Assembly: GCA_019916065.1 (NCBI GenBank)
Contig: CM034240.1
Coordinates: 21,313,894 to 21,377,893, forward strand
Origin: Vitellaria paradoxa
Lineage: Eukaryota; Streptophyta; Magnoliopsida; Ericales; Sapotaceae
Length of the DNA: 64,000 bases
Direction: 5' to 3'
Below the pieces are notes generated by a model. The model saw only the letters and a list, made by a program, of their open reading frames with translations, made no database searches and had not been told where the DNA came from. The first letter of the stretch is position 1. Each line of letters starts with the position of its first letter. Positions 47,582 to 60,735 of the stretch are shown here, in pieces. Both the position numbers and the translations under genes were made by a program.

Positions 47582-50537
47582 CTAAATTAATTCCTTTCTA
47601 ATCTCTCTCTCTTCCAAAGCCTCCTTCCTATATTTAAATAAACGCCAATGCACACGCGTTTTGTGTGATTTTTTTTTTTTCTTTTTTGGTCTTAATAAAC
47701 AATAAAAATATTTTTTAGTTTTGCAAATTATAAATATTTACTTAATTTTTCTATTAATTTTTAGTCAATCTATTAAAACTATGTGTGTGAATTTTTATTT
47801 TTATTTTAGTTTACTTAATTTTACACTGATACACACACGGTATACGTGCATTTTTATTTTAAACCTAACTATGTGTGTACCATTAATTACTTTGTTATTT
47901 TATTTAAAAAAAATTTCTGAAACAATAAATAATAAGTAAATAATAAATAATTAAAGCGCATTTAGATAAAATAAAAGAACATTATAAGAGTAATTGGTAG
48001 TTACAGGTATTTAAGAAAAAATAAAAAGATAAAATTACATAAATAACTTACAAAAGTTAAAAAATTACGAGCGCAGCTATTTGCAATGCTACTTTTTCTC
48101 CAAGTAACCCAGTTAATTCATATATTCTACATTTCTCCAAGCAACTCAATAATTTCTCTATGCAACCTACAAATTGCATCCAAAGTTCTAAAAATACCTC
48201 TTACCCTTCTAAAACCCTTAAAATTGAAAACCCACTATTCAAATATTGTAATATTTTCAGTAAATACATATCGAAATTTTACACTTATTTCAGTAAAAGA
48301 TTGTTAAAATGCTATATGATCATTGAAAAAATATCAAAACGGAAAGTATTGGTTGAAATGTTTTAATTTTTTCAATAACCAATTGTTGAAATATTTCATT
48401 TATTTTAGTGTGAAAATATTAGAAGTTTGTGGTTAATTGGTAGATTTTTTTAACAACTGAATGTTAAAATTATTTGATTTTTTCAACAATTATATATTGA
48501 AAATATAAAAAGTAAGGAAGTCATTTTGCATGACAACATTTTTGTCCTAAGATGAAAAAAAAAATTTAACTAAGCTACAAGAGAAAAAATAAGGTTACGA
48601 ATAGCGGTACCCAAAATTATTTGTACACCACTTTCAATTATAAATAGTTAGTGGTTTAGGATTATTAAGGGAAAAATTAAAACATAAGAGTTTCAATAAA
48701 AAAAATGATACACCAGAAAAAAAGGGTTTCACAAGTCATGGTGTTTGCCATATAAAGTATAGATAACCACTGTATCACTGCAAACATTTCAAGACCTTAG
48801 TTATAAAAATAATAATAATAATAATAATTCCTAGCAAAATGATATGAAATCTTTTAAATAAAATGTCTGTAAATAATTTTCTTTTTTTTTAATCAACTTC
48901 CATTTTATCGAAGTGTTCTATAAGATGGATACTGCATCATATATCTAATTTATATAATCCTTTCATATGAATACATATTTAGATATTGTATTATTTATTT
49001 ATTTATTTATTTTATAATGTGATAAAACGGGGCTTTATCTGGCGTTTCAAACTCTCCTAAATAACAAACTAAAATTCTCGTGGTGTTTTCGGGTTGTGGA
49101 TCTAGTGTGAAAAAGACCAACCAACCAAAAAATTAGAGATTTAAAATTACTTCTATTTTTCAGTTCATCGTTAAAATTAGTGCGATAGAAAAGAATTTGA
49201 GAAATTAAAAATAATTAAATTAATTATTTAATTTAATTAATTAAATTAATTAAAAAATAATTAAATTAATTATTTTCTATTTTTTGGATTACGGTTGATT
49301 CGAATCCACTCTAAGTATTGTAACCAAATATGGTAGCTTGAGGTCCTAAAATATTATTTATTTTTCATTAAAAATATTTTATTCATACTATTATAGAGCA
49401 AATATTAAAGTTTGGTAAAACTCTTTTTTTTTATAAAACAGTAGCTATGATGAAACTCCTATTTCTAAATTAACAAAAAATACCCCTAAAAATAAATGCA
49501 TATACATGTGTTAATTTTAGAAAGCAAGGATATAAAATTTTAAATTTAAATTCAATTATCATGTTCAAATTAAAAAAAAAATTATGGTATACTTTTTATT
49601 TCATTATTCTTATCTTTTTTATATTGACAAAAAAAAACCCAAAAACTAAATACACGTACAAGCGTAAATATTTCTCATTTAATAGTTATCTTTATCATTA
49701 TAGATATATATATATATATATATATCTATTAAAATGTTAGAAAAAAAAATTTCACATGCATCGCGTAGTATAAGATGGATTAAATGCAATAATGAAATTT
49801 CATTTAAAAAAAAAAAGTGTAACTAATAAACTAACCTGACAATAACAATTTTTAACTAAAAAAGTAATTGATAGACTTTATTTTATTATTATTATTGTTT
49901 TTGTTTTTGTTTCAAATTGATTGGATAATAACTTTGTCACATCATTTTAATTCTATAATATTACTCTTTAGTAAAAAAACATATGCAACCAAAATAATAT
50001 GACTATAATATTTTTGCAATTAAACATCAATTAATGAGTTTTTCTCGCTGTAAATTGATTCAAACAACAATTTTACCCCATCATTCTTTTTATTGTTTTC
50101 TAAAGTAATCTTCTAACTTTATAGGATTGCTCTTGTTCAAAAGCTTTCAAAAGAATTACTCTTTCCTAAAAGAACACTTTTTCGATATTTGAACTTTGAA
50201 CCTCAGCTCGTCTGAAATCCTACCGAAATTCTTCCCATCATACGTAACCATCCTGAACTAAACCGACAAGTTCAAAATTGGGTTGATTTAGTTTGATTAT
50301 ATAAAATGATTCAATTAGAGGAGTTGCCCAAATTTTATTTTATTTTATTTTTTTTTTTTTTTTTTTTTGGGTAGTCTATGCTCTTGACTTAATTTAATTA
50401 ATTCAACCACCATGGTAAACAAGATTCACCCATACGTTTTTCAATCTATGTACATATAAGCTTAATCCTAAATACTTGAAAAAGATATATATAAGTGAAT
50501 TTGACTAGAGGCATGCAAATTTTGCCTGTGTGTTTTT
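47582..50537. other. AT-rich intergenic DNA downstream of the duplicated ClpS1 exon
   Basis: No gene seen. It holds (AAT)n near 48808, (ATTT)n near 48990, an A/T palindromic tract of AATTAAATTAATT units at 49206-49270, (TA)n near 49700 and a T run near 50340. The same layout recurs in copy 2, where the A/T palindrome is longer. Confidence 0.6.
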
Positions 50538-50799
50538 CTAACAACCTCCACTTGCAGGCTCTATTGAGCTCAGAAGACCGTTACCTCTCAGCTGCATGCA
50601 ATGCTCTTCTGCGTCTACTTGAGCACAGATAATCACGACAGACAAACCGTTGTAATGCGCCTCTTGCATTATATTAACAGCGTTGTCCAGAGTCATCCCA
50701 GGAATGACCTTCATCAACACTTGGACGACGTACTCCCTCTTATTGTAGTTGTCGTTGTGCAGCAACACGCGATATGGAGGGGCCATTTTCTTCGATTTC
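50538..50799 (-). pseudogene. Orphan duplicate of the ClpS1 last exon
   Basis: The translation is identical, over 82 residues, to the parent exon at 60736-60997. The splice acceptor (TTTCAG before GAAATCG) and stop codon are intact, and the first 184 bases of upstream intron are kept. Upstream exons are absent because the duplication began inside the intron; the sequence beyond 50983 is copia. An internal ATG (MAPPYR) could start an 82-residue ClpS core without transit peptide, but there is no sign of a promoter. It lies on the same strand about 10 kb downstream of the parent gene, so transcript readthrough could in principle use it as an alternative last exon. Confidence 0.85.
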
Positions 50800-50983
50800 C
50801 TGAAAAACCCGAAAGAAATTCAAGAGAGTTGAATATTTTGTTTCCAGCTTTGATAGGGAAATCCCTTAATGAGAATTTGGAGTTCCAAGTGAAAAACAAG
50901 ACAAACCAATAATCTGGTCAATAAATAAATAAACTGGCATAGTTTTCCTAGAAAGTACAACAGAAGTCATAGCATACGAGAAA

Positions 50984-51945
50984 TTTTCCACTACTCAACT
51001 ATTTTAATAAATTCTCCTTTTTGGACTATTGGTTGCTCTTGAGTTTAAATAAAAAAAAATCACTTAGAAAGGGCTACCATATAAGATAGAGTGAAAGCTA
51101 GCTTGTTGACATGCGGGTTATCAAAATAACCACTTTCTGGGTTTGACGATACAGGAAGAAGGCTACCTACCCATAAAGTGTATGAAAGCCGCCAAGAACA
51201 AATAGAAAGAAAAATGAGGAAAAGACAAAGAAAAATGTGATTGTTCCTTGGTGTTTAGTTGAAAACAATGAATTGAGGGGAATTTAGTCGAAGAGCGAAC
51301 ACTGCATATCTTACTCAATTCAATTTAAAGTCCAAAGGAGCAATTTTAAAATTCATTCGAGTATGTGAAGAGCATCAATCATGTTGCACTTAAACTTCAT
51401 TTCACACACTGCACAAGCATTTGACCATTGGTATGACATGTATGAACAACTCATGACATAAATAGTAGGATGATTCTTGAAATTCTTATTTGTTACTATT
51501 TATGTATGATCAAAATTTTGGAACTATGTTTAGTTTTGTGTTTGGGAAATAAGAACTTGGAATGATTTGATCGAGATTACCCATTGTATCTAATTTTTTT
51601 GTCAATTCATACCAAAAAGGGGGGAGAATGAGAATGCTTGAAAAGGGAAGAATGCTTTGAAAAGAATTTTGTTTATTAAGGGGGAGAACAAGCATTATTT
51701 TAGTAAATATTTGTGTCGATTAATTAAGGGGGAGAATATCTTGTTTCATCTTTTGTGTTAATATTTCCTGTAATTTTTATTTATTCCATAAGATACCTTG
51801 ATCGTTTTGTTTACGTGTGCAGCAAACAGGTTTAATAATCAAAGCATATTGATCAAGGAAGAGTTTACTGAGACCTTAATCTAAGATGAGCTTTCTTGTA
51901 ATATTATGTTTTGAGTTTTGACATGGAATTGCCAAAGGGGGAAAT
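50984..51945 (+). mobile_element. SIRE 3' internal remnant (copy 2)
   Basis: Duplicate of 41736-42696, including the repeated purine tracts. About five substitutions or one-base indels were counted by eye. Joined on the left to ClpS1 intron sequence at the duplication joint. Confidence 0.88.
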
Positions 51946-52790
51946 TGTTAAGGCTAAAATTGTATATTGGCAAATACATGGTCAAAGATAGTGTTTTGTA
52001 ATGTGTAGACTTAGTGTAGGCTAAGGTACTAGAGTCTTAAGTCAAAAAGAAGTGAAAATGCCTCAAGAAAGATGTGTTGGCATACCACTGGAAGTCCTGA
52101 CAAGGTTCGGAATTGATTTACACAGAATGTCCGCAAGAAGGCTGCAATTTGGCACTGGAATATCCCGAGAGCTGAATTTTGAGATTTGGCTATGCGGGAC
52201 CACCGCACTAATTCGCGGGAAGCCCGTGGGAATCCTGCGGGTGCGCCCTTCCCATAAGCTAGGTTTTACTAGCTTGTTTTGATCGTTCCGAGCCCTAACC
52301 GCCTCTGTTTGTCTATATATATCTTCTGGTGTCTTCTGGAAAAAGTGACACACACGGGGAGAGAGAATAAACATGAGATTGGAAGCTTGAAAGTTCAATT
52401 ATTCTCTTCATCACTTAGCCAACATATTTCGTGTTCAATCCAGAGGAGTTTGAGTTTGAGGTTTGTGAATGCTAAGGATTCAGCACTCTGTGGATTCATC
52501 ACGCTGTGGATTCAGCAAAGCTACCATGAATTTGGTGTTGAGCCTTCGAAGAGTCAAAGGGCTTTCGCTGAAGGAGTTGATGAATTGAGGATTCGAGCAA
52601 ATGTCAACGAGAGTATAGAGTCGAGGTCTATCAAGGGGTTGAGTTTGTAACCAGTATTTGATTTTAGTGAAAGTTTTGTTTGAGGTTTCCCTTCGTGGGT
52701 TTCCTCGTTTCTTGTATACTACCTTCTACACTGTTTTGTTTGTGTGTGGTTGATTGTTTGAGATCTCCATCAGCATATTGCAAAATTTCA
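51946..52790 (+). mobile_element. SIRE LTR (copy 2)
   Basis: 845 bases, duplicate of 42697-43541. There is no 5' partner in this copy, so it is a by-product of the segmental duplication rather than an independent insertion. Confidence 0.88.
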
Positions 52791-53413
52791 GTAGTGGACT
52801 CCTATTTACAAGCTTCTAGCTTCGAATAGATTAATGTCCTTACACCTTGATCCTAACAACAAACAAACTGTATAGATGTGTTCAAGGACTGCTTAATTTC
52901 ATTCTTGCAAGATTGATTTGTGTTGGTTAAGTTTAGAATAACTTACTAAAACCAAACTCCTTAGTTCTTTTCTTGGTCCCAACTCTCTCCGATTCTCCTA
53001 TTCTGATCTCCAAATTCTCTTTCTCTCTCTCCCCTTTCTTCTACATCTATATACAACGTCTAACTTGCTCTCCAAGCATGCTACAGTACCCTACAACCTC
53101 ACTTTACTCTCTATTTTATCCCAATGTTGTCATGAAAGTGACCTTTGGCTAACAAATGGAAAGCCACATCAATCTGTCAAAATTTACACAAGCGAGGCGC
53201 CCCCTCTGAGGCCTCAACCACTCGCACCTCTCACTAGGGCACCCCTCTGCATCTCTTCATGCCAAAATGCCTAATTTCTGGTTTTTGGATCCATTACTTC
53301 CAAGATCGTCGCCAATTACATCCTAATGACCATATTAACCGAATTAACATACCATCTCCTAAACTTACTAAAATCATCAGATTATATTAATATGGAAAAT
53401 TCATGATATTACA
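52791..53413 (-). mobile_element. Tekay LTR fragment (copy 2)
   Basis: Duplicate of 43542-44164, ending at CATGATATTACA. Confidence 0.82.
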
Positions 53414-54170
53414 GACTTATAATGACCAAACCTGTGATAGCAATAACATTCAACATTCTTCATTAATCTATTCTATGAATGACTTTTACTTTTACTCCTA
53501 CGTTTACCTTTACTATAACCCCTGTCTCCAGTTTAACCTCTACTATTTGAGTGAGTACTTTCCCAAGGATTCACAAACAAACATTCAACCTGCCCATCAT
53601 TGCTTTTGTCGTTCAGTTTATTTTTTAACTCTTTCGAGTTCAGAGATGATTTCACTTTGACTAAAGAAAAAATATCTCTACAATACAACATTATATTAAT
53701 AAAATTCTCAAAAGAATTAGGCACTGAACACAAAACAATTAGGGCTTGATCTTCATCCTCGATGGTCACATCAATATTATTTAAATCCATAATGATTTTA
53801 TTGAATTCATCAAGGTGATCTTCAATGTCATACCTTCACTTATTCATAGGCATGCAGTCTTTGCTTTAAATACAAATGATTGGTTAAGGATTCTTCACGT
53901 AGAGAGTTTTCTAACTTGTTTCGCAAACCAGCAGCTGTTTCTTTATCTACGACTTCTCTTAAGATCTCATTTGCGAGTGATAACTAAATCGTGTTGTGTG
54001 CTTTCTTTTCCAGATCTTCTTTCTCGTTAGTAGTCATCTTCTTAGCAAGTTTGCTTTCCAGCACTGTCACTGAACCCTACTGATGCAGCAGAGCACGTAT
54101 CTTGATACGCCATAAACTGAAATTATTTTGCCAATCAAACTTTTCCACTTCAAATTTTGCCATAGACATA
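53414..54170 (-). pseudogene. Ty1/copia gag fragment (copy 2)
   Basis: Duplicate of 44165-44903. The frame 53790-53533 is longer here (ends LFVNPWESTHSNSRG) because the ~17-base deletion of copy 1 is absent, so copy 2 is the ancestral state at that site. Confidence 0.82.
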
Positions 54171-54171
54171 G

Positions 54172-54510
54172 TTCTAATACCAGTTTGTTACGGAAAAAGA
54201 AAAAGACACATAGAAAACAACAAAAAAATTACGTGGTTCGATTTGAAAGTCTACGTTCACAGGTAATTCACCAATAAAGATGAAAAGTATAATATGTGTA
54301 ACCCTAACACAAAATGACTACCAAAATTACATTAACCTTAATATAAAAAATCTTTGACTTGTACATCTGAAGTTGGATCACAAAATGGGCCCAAAAAATG
54401 TTGAAATCAATCACATAGGTCGAAGCCCAAGACCCGAATACAAGCCATAAACTACAGATACTGTATCAATATAAAGAGTAAGAAAAATAAAATCTCTCTC
54501 ACCCATAGCT
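54172..54510 (-). mobile_element. Copia PBS and LTR (copy 2)
   Basis: PBS at 54172-54183, with one change from copy 1 (the minus strand ends AGAAC instead of AGAGC). The LTR starts at 54187. The outer end is uncertain. Confidence 0.6.
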
Positions 54511-54630
54511 AATTTATGGGTATAATTTATCCTTTGTTTTAATACTATTATTCAGCTTTACCTCTCCATTCCCTCTTTTTAAGCAATTTTTTTTTCCTTT
54601 TTTATACATTTTCCCCGAATAGAGGTGATC

Positions 54631-54889
54631 CCCCCTTTTTTGGGAGTATGCAGTAAAAAATTGAACCTTTGCTGATAAAGATTTGTTTTCTAAAGCTTGC
54701 CTGAAATGAATGTTAAGTTATTTCAATGTAACTTGGAGGATGAGAAGGCATATACTACTAATACACACACGAATGGCATAAAACCATGCTTAAAAAATGT
54801 TTTCTTAAGATGTGAATCCATACGCCATATCCATGTGACTTGTTGGATGTAAAAAGCCCTTGAACCTTAGATAAGAATTAAGGAAAGTA
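54631..54889. other. Sequence present only in duplication copy 2
   Basis: Begins CCCCCCTTTTTTGGGA and leads to the foldback left arm. It has no counterpart in copy 1 and no gene is recognised. Confidence 0.55.
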
Positions 54890-55890
54890 TTTAAGTATTA
54901 ATTTGTTAATTTCAAATTCTATAAAGTACTCATTGTTTTGAGGGGTTGGAGGTATGACCGGTGCACTACACCCTTGTCATATGTAAATCTTGGTTGTTAG
55001 ATCTTCATGAAAGAAATCTAATGGATCCAATTAAATTCAATGTTTTTTTTTTTTTTTTCTTCAACTCTCTCTTATTGATTCTCTCCATTATTCTAGATTT
55101 TGTTAACAGTTAAAATTATTTTTTAAATTATAATTTTTAATAAATATAAATTTCAATATTTTTAAAAAAATAATAATAAAAATATAAACTAGTAACTAAA
55201 AATAAAAGAAATATATAGAAAATTTATTTTTCATTAAACAAATCATGTACAAGTGGATTTTATTTTATTCTATTTTTTTGTAAAGAATATTACATTTTTT
55301 TACGTGGACTCTCATAATTAAAAATTTTTTATCTGTTTAAAAATTATCAAAATAAAAGATTAGGAGATCAATAAGAGAGTGGCGAGTGGCAAACAGATTA
55401 AATTTTTTTTTTTTTATTTTGATAATTTTTAAACAGATATAAATTTTTAAATATATGAGTCCATAGGAAAAAAATGTGATAATTTTTACAAAAGAATAGA
55501 ATAAAATAAAATTCACTTGTATGTAATTCGTTTAATGAAAGACAAATTTACTCTATTTTTTCTTTATTTTTAGTTGCTAGTCTATTATATTTAATTATTT
55601 TTAATTTTTAAAAAAATATTCAAATTTATTTTTATTAAAAATCATGGTTTAAAAAATAATTTTAAGCGTTAAAAATCTAAAATAAGAGAGAGGATCAATG
55701 AGAGAGAATTGAAGAAATAAAAAGAAAAAAAATAAATTTAATGGGAGTAATTAGATTTCTTTTATAAAGGTCTAACAGTCAAGATTTACGCATGACAATG
55801 ATCCAGTGCACTACGTACCGGTCATACCTTCAACCCTATTCTGAGTGCTTGTACAGTGCTTAAATATGAAATTAATTTCTCGCCCTTCTT
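54890..55890. repeat. Foldback element with long inverted arms
   Basis: Left arm about 54890-55357, right arm about 55412-55890, spacer about 54 bases. Matching pairs include TATGACCGGTGCAC with GTACCGGTCATACC, and GTACAAGTGGATTTTATTTT with AAAATAAAATTCACTTGTAT. The arms differ by scattered substitutions. No transposase frame is present. This resembles non-autonomous foldback or long-TIR elements; outer ends are approximate and no target duplication was identified. Confidence 0.75.
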
Positions 55891-57601
55891 GTGCTTCTGG
55901 TTCTAATTTTTTTTTTTTTATAAAATAGTGTTTTTTCCACTTTATAATGCTCTTCCGAATAAATACAAAAGTGAATCATTTTGAAGTGTTGTTAAATCCT
56001 TATGTTCTATATTTAAAAAAAAAAATTAAATACCTAATGTAATTTACATGCAGGTGGTGAAAATTTATTCAATAGGGCATATTTCAAATTTACCTAGATC
56101 CACTGGACTTCTCTGGTAGTCTTTATGCTTCGTATATTCTGATTGTAACTTTGCAGGATTAGCAAAGAAATTGTGGATTAAGAAAAATATAAATAAAAGA
56201 GAAGTTGTGAGTTTGAAATTACTTTCTAGGTTCCAAAGAAGGAAGATGATGAAGAGAAGAAACCAATTATGTCTCAACTGGTTATCTGTTTGATCCTTTC
56301 CTGTGGTTGTGGCGTGTAAGTTTGGGTTGTGAGTCTCTCTCTCTCTCTGACTTTTTTTTTTTTTTCCTTTGTAAATTTGGAGCCCTAAACTTCTTTTAAA
56401 AACTGTAAACAATTTTAAAAATTTTCAACTTATTCCAATTAAATTATGTCATATCTCATTTTTATATCATTTTAATACCAGCTTTTGCTTTTTTTTTTTT
56501 AAATTCCAATGCCAATGCATAATATATGTATCACTATTGCTTTAGGGGAGGACTTCACTTTGACCATCATGATTTTTTTTATTTTTTATTTTGTATTTTT
56601 AACTATATATATTTTTAATTTTAGATAAGAGAAATAAAATACACATGCATTTCACTAGTATATATACCAATGAAAAAAAAAAAGGTCACTAAATAATTAA
56701 AAAAATATTTTTTGATAAAAATTTCTTTAAATTACTGTAAATAATAATTTTGATGAAGAGAAATCTAAATGAGTCTTTTATGATCATTTTATTAAAGAAA
56801 AAATTTATTTTATATTGCATTTGAATAAAAAAGGTAAAAATAAATTTATTTAAATTATGCTACTATTTTCATTAAGTATCAAATGAAATATTAATAATTA
56901 GAACTCCAGTATCAATAACATTTATGAAAAATAAGGGGTGTTACCATAACACCTAAATGAAACAGATTTATGTTATTTATCCTATAATTAATTAACTCTT
57001 TTTAATTACTTATCAGCTGATAGAGTTAGTGTGTGATTAGTTTATTCGGGGGTGAAGATGGGAGGGTTGGTAGAAAAGTACTTACAAGCACCACTCAAAC
57101 TGTGGGAATGAACGTATGAATCACATTGGTCAAGCCATCTCTATCCCCTGTTCCAATTAATATCAGAAGCTTTTGTCATTAAGCAAGCGTTAGTGGGTTT
57201 TGTGGGGCAAATCCCCTGTTCCACTCAAACTGTCCGACACTATAAAGATATACTGGCCACGGGTCGATGTGAAATTCAATGAGTTTAATGTATAAAATGT
57301 CCAATAAGTATAAGTGTTTCAAGTTTATAATTATATTTACTCAGTTTTTGCTCAATTTTTTTTAATGAACTTATTAAATAATTGTGTTAGATTACGTATT
57401 ATATATATATACTAGTTGTATACCAGTGCAATGCACGAGCAAAACGTAGATAGAATTAAAAAAAAAAAAAAAAATCACTAAACTCAAAGATACAAAAAAT
57501 AAAATAAAATAAAAATAGATGTTCCGCTTCAGAATGTTTTGCACAAGGTGAGTAAAAATAAACTTTACCCAATTTTTTAAACACTTTCTAGATTTTAGAT
57601 T
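55891..57601. other. AT-rich intergenic DNA (copy 2)
   Basis: Duplicate of 45741-47434. A (CT)n microsatellite at about 56333-56348 is unique to this copy. No gene seen. Confidence 0.55.
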
Positions 57602-57748
57602 TTATTTTAGTTTTAAGTTATATATAAGAGAGTTGAAGCATCCTAAGGTGAAATATTTGGTGAGATAAAAGAATTGCATCTTCATCTCCACCAAATCGCA
57701 GTCTTCGTCTCTCGCCGCGGAGACCAGCTTCTCTCCGGCGATGAGCAT
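57602..57748 (-). pseudogene. Ankyrin/XBAT-like E3 ligase fragment (copy 2)
   Basis: Same frame as at 47435-47581, starting at 57748 (MLIAGEKLVSAARDEDCDLV). The relic was present before the duplication. Confidence 0.5.
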
Positions 57749-60735
57749 CTAAATTAATTCCTTTCTAATCTCTCTCTCTTCCAAAGCCTCCTTCCTATAT
57801 TTAAATAAACGCCAATGCACACGCGTTTTGTGTGATTTTTTTTTTTTTTTTTTGGTCTTAATAAACAATAAAAATATTTTTTAGTTTTGCAAATTATAAA
57901 TATTTACTTAATTTTTCTATTAATTTTTAGTCAATCTATTAAAACTATGTGTGTGAATTTTTATTTTTATTTTAGTTTACTTAATTTTACACTGATACAC
58001 ACACGGTATACGTGCATTTTTATTTTAAACCTAACTATGTGTGTACCATTAATTACTTTGTTATTTTATTTAAAAAAAATTTCTGAAACAATAAATAATA
58101 AGTAAATAATAAATAATTAAAGCGCATTTAGATAAAATAAAAGAACATTATAAGAGTAATTGGTAGTTACAGGTATTTAAGAAAAAATAAAAAGACAAAA
58201 TTACATAAATAACTTACAAAAGTTAAAAAATTACGGGCGCAGCTATTTGCAATGCTACTTTTTCTCCAAGTAACCCAGTTAATTCATATATTCTACATTT
58301 CTCCAAGCAACTCAATAATTTCTCTATGCAACCTACAAATTGCATCCAAAGTTCTAAAAATACCTCTTACCCTTCTAAAACCCTTAAAATTGAAAACCCA
58401 CTATTCAAATATTGTAATATTTTCAGTAAATACATATCGAAATTTTACACTTATTTCAGTAAAAGATTGTTAAAATGCTATATGATCATTGAAAAAATAT
58501 CAAAACGGAAAGTGTTGGTTGAAATGTTTTAATTTTTTCAATAACCAATTGTTGAAATATTTCATTTATTTTAGTGTGAAAATATTAGAAGTTTGTGGTT
58601 AATTGGTAGATTTTTTTAACAACTGAATGTTAAAATTGTTTGATTTTTTCAACAATTATATATTGAAAATATAAAAAGTAAGGAAGTCATTTTGCATGAC
58701 AACATTTTTGTCCTAAGATGAAAAAAAAAAATTTAACTAAGCTACAAGAGAAAAAATAAGGTTACGAATAGCGGTACCCAAAATTATTTGTACACCACTT
58801 TCAATTATAAATAGTTAGTGGTTTAGGATTATTAAGGGAAAAATTAAAACATAAGAGTTTCAATAAAAAAAATGATACACCAGAAAAAAAGGGTTTCACA
58901 AGTCATGGTGTTTGCCATATAAAGTATAGATAACCACTGTATCACTGCAAACATTTCAAGACCTTAGTTATAAAAATAATAATAATAATAATAATTACTA
59001 GCAAAATGATATGAAATCTTTTAAATAAAATGTCTGTAAATAATTTTCTTTTTTTTTTAATCAACTTCCATTTTATCGAAGTGTTCTATAAGATGGATAC
59101 TGCATCATATATCTAATTTATATAATCCTTTCATATGAATACATATTTAGATATTGTATTATTTATTTATTTATTTATTTTATAATGTGATAAAACGGGG
59201 CTTTATCTGGCGTTTCAAACTCTCCTAAATAACAAACTAAAATTCTCGTGGTGTTTTCGGGTTGTGGATCTAGTGTGAAAAAGACCAACCAACCAAAAAA
59301 TTAGAGATTTAAAATTACTTCTATTTTTCAGTTCATCGTTAAAATTAGTGCGATAGAAAAGAATTTGAGAAATTAAAAATAATTAAATTAATTATTTAAT
59401 TTAATTAATTAAATTAATTATTTAATTTAATTAATTAAATTAATTAAAAAATAATTAAATTAATTATTTTCTATTTTTTGGATTACGGTTGATTCGAATC
59501 CACTCTAAGTATTGTAACCAAATATGGTAGCTTGAGGTCCTAAAATATTATTTATTTTTCATTAAAAAAATTTTATTCATACTATTATAGAGCAAATATT
59601 AAAGTTTGGTAAAACTCTTTTTTTTTATAAAACAGTAGCTATGATGAAACTCCTATTTCTAAATTAACAAAAAATACCCCTAAAAATAAATGCATATACA
59701 TGTGTTAATTTTAGAAAGTAAGGATATAAAATTTTAAATTTAAATTCAATTATCATGTTCAAATTAAAAAAAAAATTATGGTATACTTTTTATTTCATTA
59801 TTCTTATCTTTTTTATATTGACAAAAAAAAACCCAAAAACTAAATACACGTACAAGCGTAAATATTTCTCATTTAATAGTTATCTTTATCATTATAGATA
59901 TATATATATATATATATATCTATTAAAATGTTAGAAAAAAAAATTTCACATGCATCGCGTAGTATAAGATGGATTAAATGCAATAATGAAATTTCATTTA
60001 AAAAAAAAAAAAGTGTAACTAATAAACTAACCTGACAATAACAATTTTTAACTAAAAAAGTAATTGATAGACTTTATTTTATTATTATTATTGTTTTTGT
60101 TTTTGTTTCAAATTGATTGGATAATAACTTTGTCACATCATTTTAATTCTATAATATTACTCTTTAGTAAAAAAACATATGCAACCAAAATAATATGACT
60201 ATAATATTTTTGCAATTAAACATCAATTAATGAGTTTTTCTCGCTGTAAATTGATTCAAACAACAATTTTACCCCATCATTCTTTTTATTGTTTTCTAAA
60301 GTAATCTTCTAACTTTATAGGATTGCTCTTGTTCAAAAGCTTTCAAAAGAATTACTCTTTCCTAAAAGAACACTTTTTCGATATTTGAACTTTGAACCTC
60401 AGCTCGTCTGAAATCCTACCGAAATTCTTCCCATCATACGTAACCATCCTGAACTAAACCGACAAGTTCAAAATTGGGTTGATTTAGTTTGATTATATAA
60501 AATGATTCAATTAGAGGAGTTGCCCAAATTTTATTTTATTTTATTTTTTTTTTTTTTTTTTTTTTTGGGTAGTCTATGCTCTTGACTTAATTTAATTAAT
60601 TCAACCACCATGGTAAACAAGATTCACCCATACGTTTTTCAATCTATGTACATATAAGCTTAATCCTAAATACTTGAAAAAGATATATATAAGTGAATTT
60701 GACTAGAGGCATGCAAATTTTGCCTGTGTGTTTTT
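57749..60735. other. AT-rich DNA downstream of ClpS1 (copy 2)
   Basis: Contains the ClpS1 3' untranslated region next to 60736 (length not determinable) and the simple repeats listed for copy 1. The A/T palindrome at 59386-59465 has at least one extra repeat unit. Confidence 0.6.

Larger units (their letters stand above)
41736..50983. repeat. Tandem segmental duplication, unit 1
   Basis: 9248 bases repeated as 50984-61181. The unit begins TTTTCCACTACTC inside the copia element and ends in the last ClpS1 intron at GCATACGAGAAAT. At the 50984 joint the two ends share about five bases (TTTTC). Divergence is small, except for the loss of about 920 bases replaced by about 43 bases of filler near 45365-45408 and a ~17-base deletion near 44312. 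Confidence 0.93.

Noticed and set aside
48360..48520. Short repeated segments resembling a CRISPR or subterminal repeat array
   Set aside because: Units around AACCAATTGTTGAAAT are irregular in spacing and sequence, and CRISPR is not expected in a plant nuclear genome.
50601..50912. 103-codon plus-strand frame (also 60799-61110)
   Set aside because: Opposite-strand shadow of the ClpS1 exon and intron.
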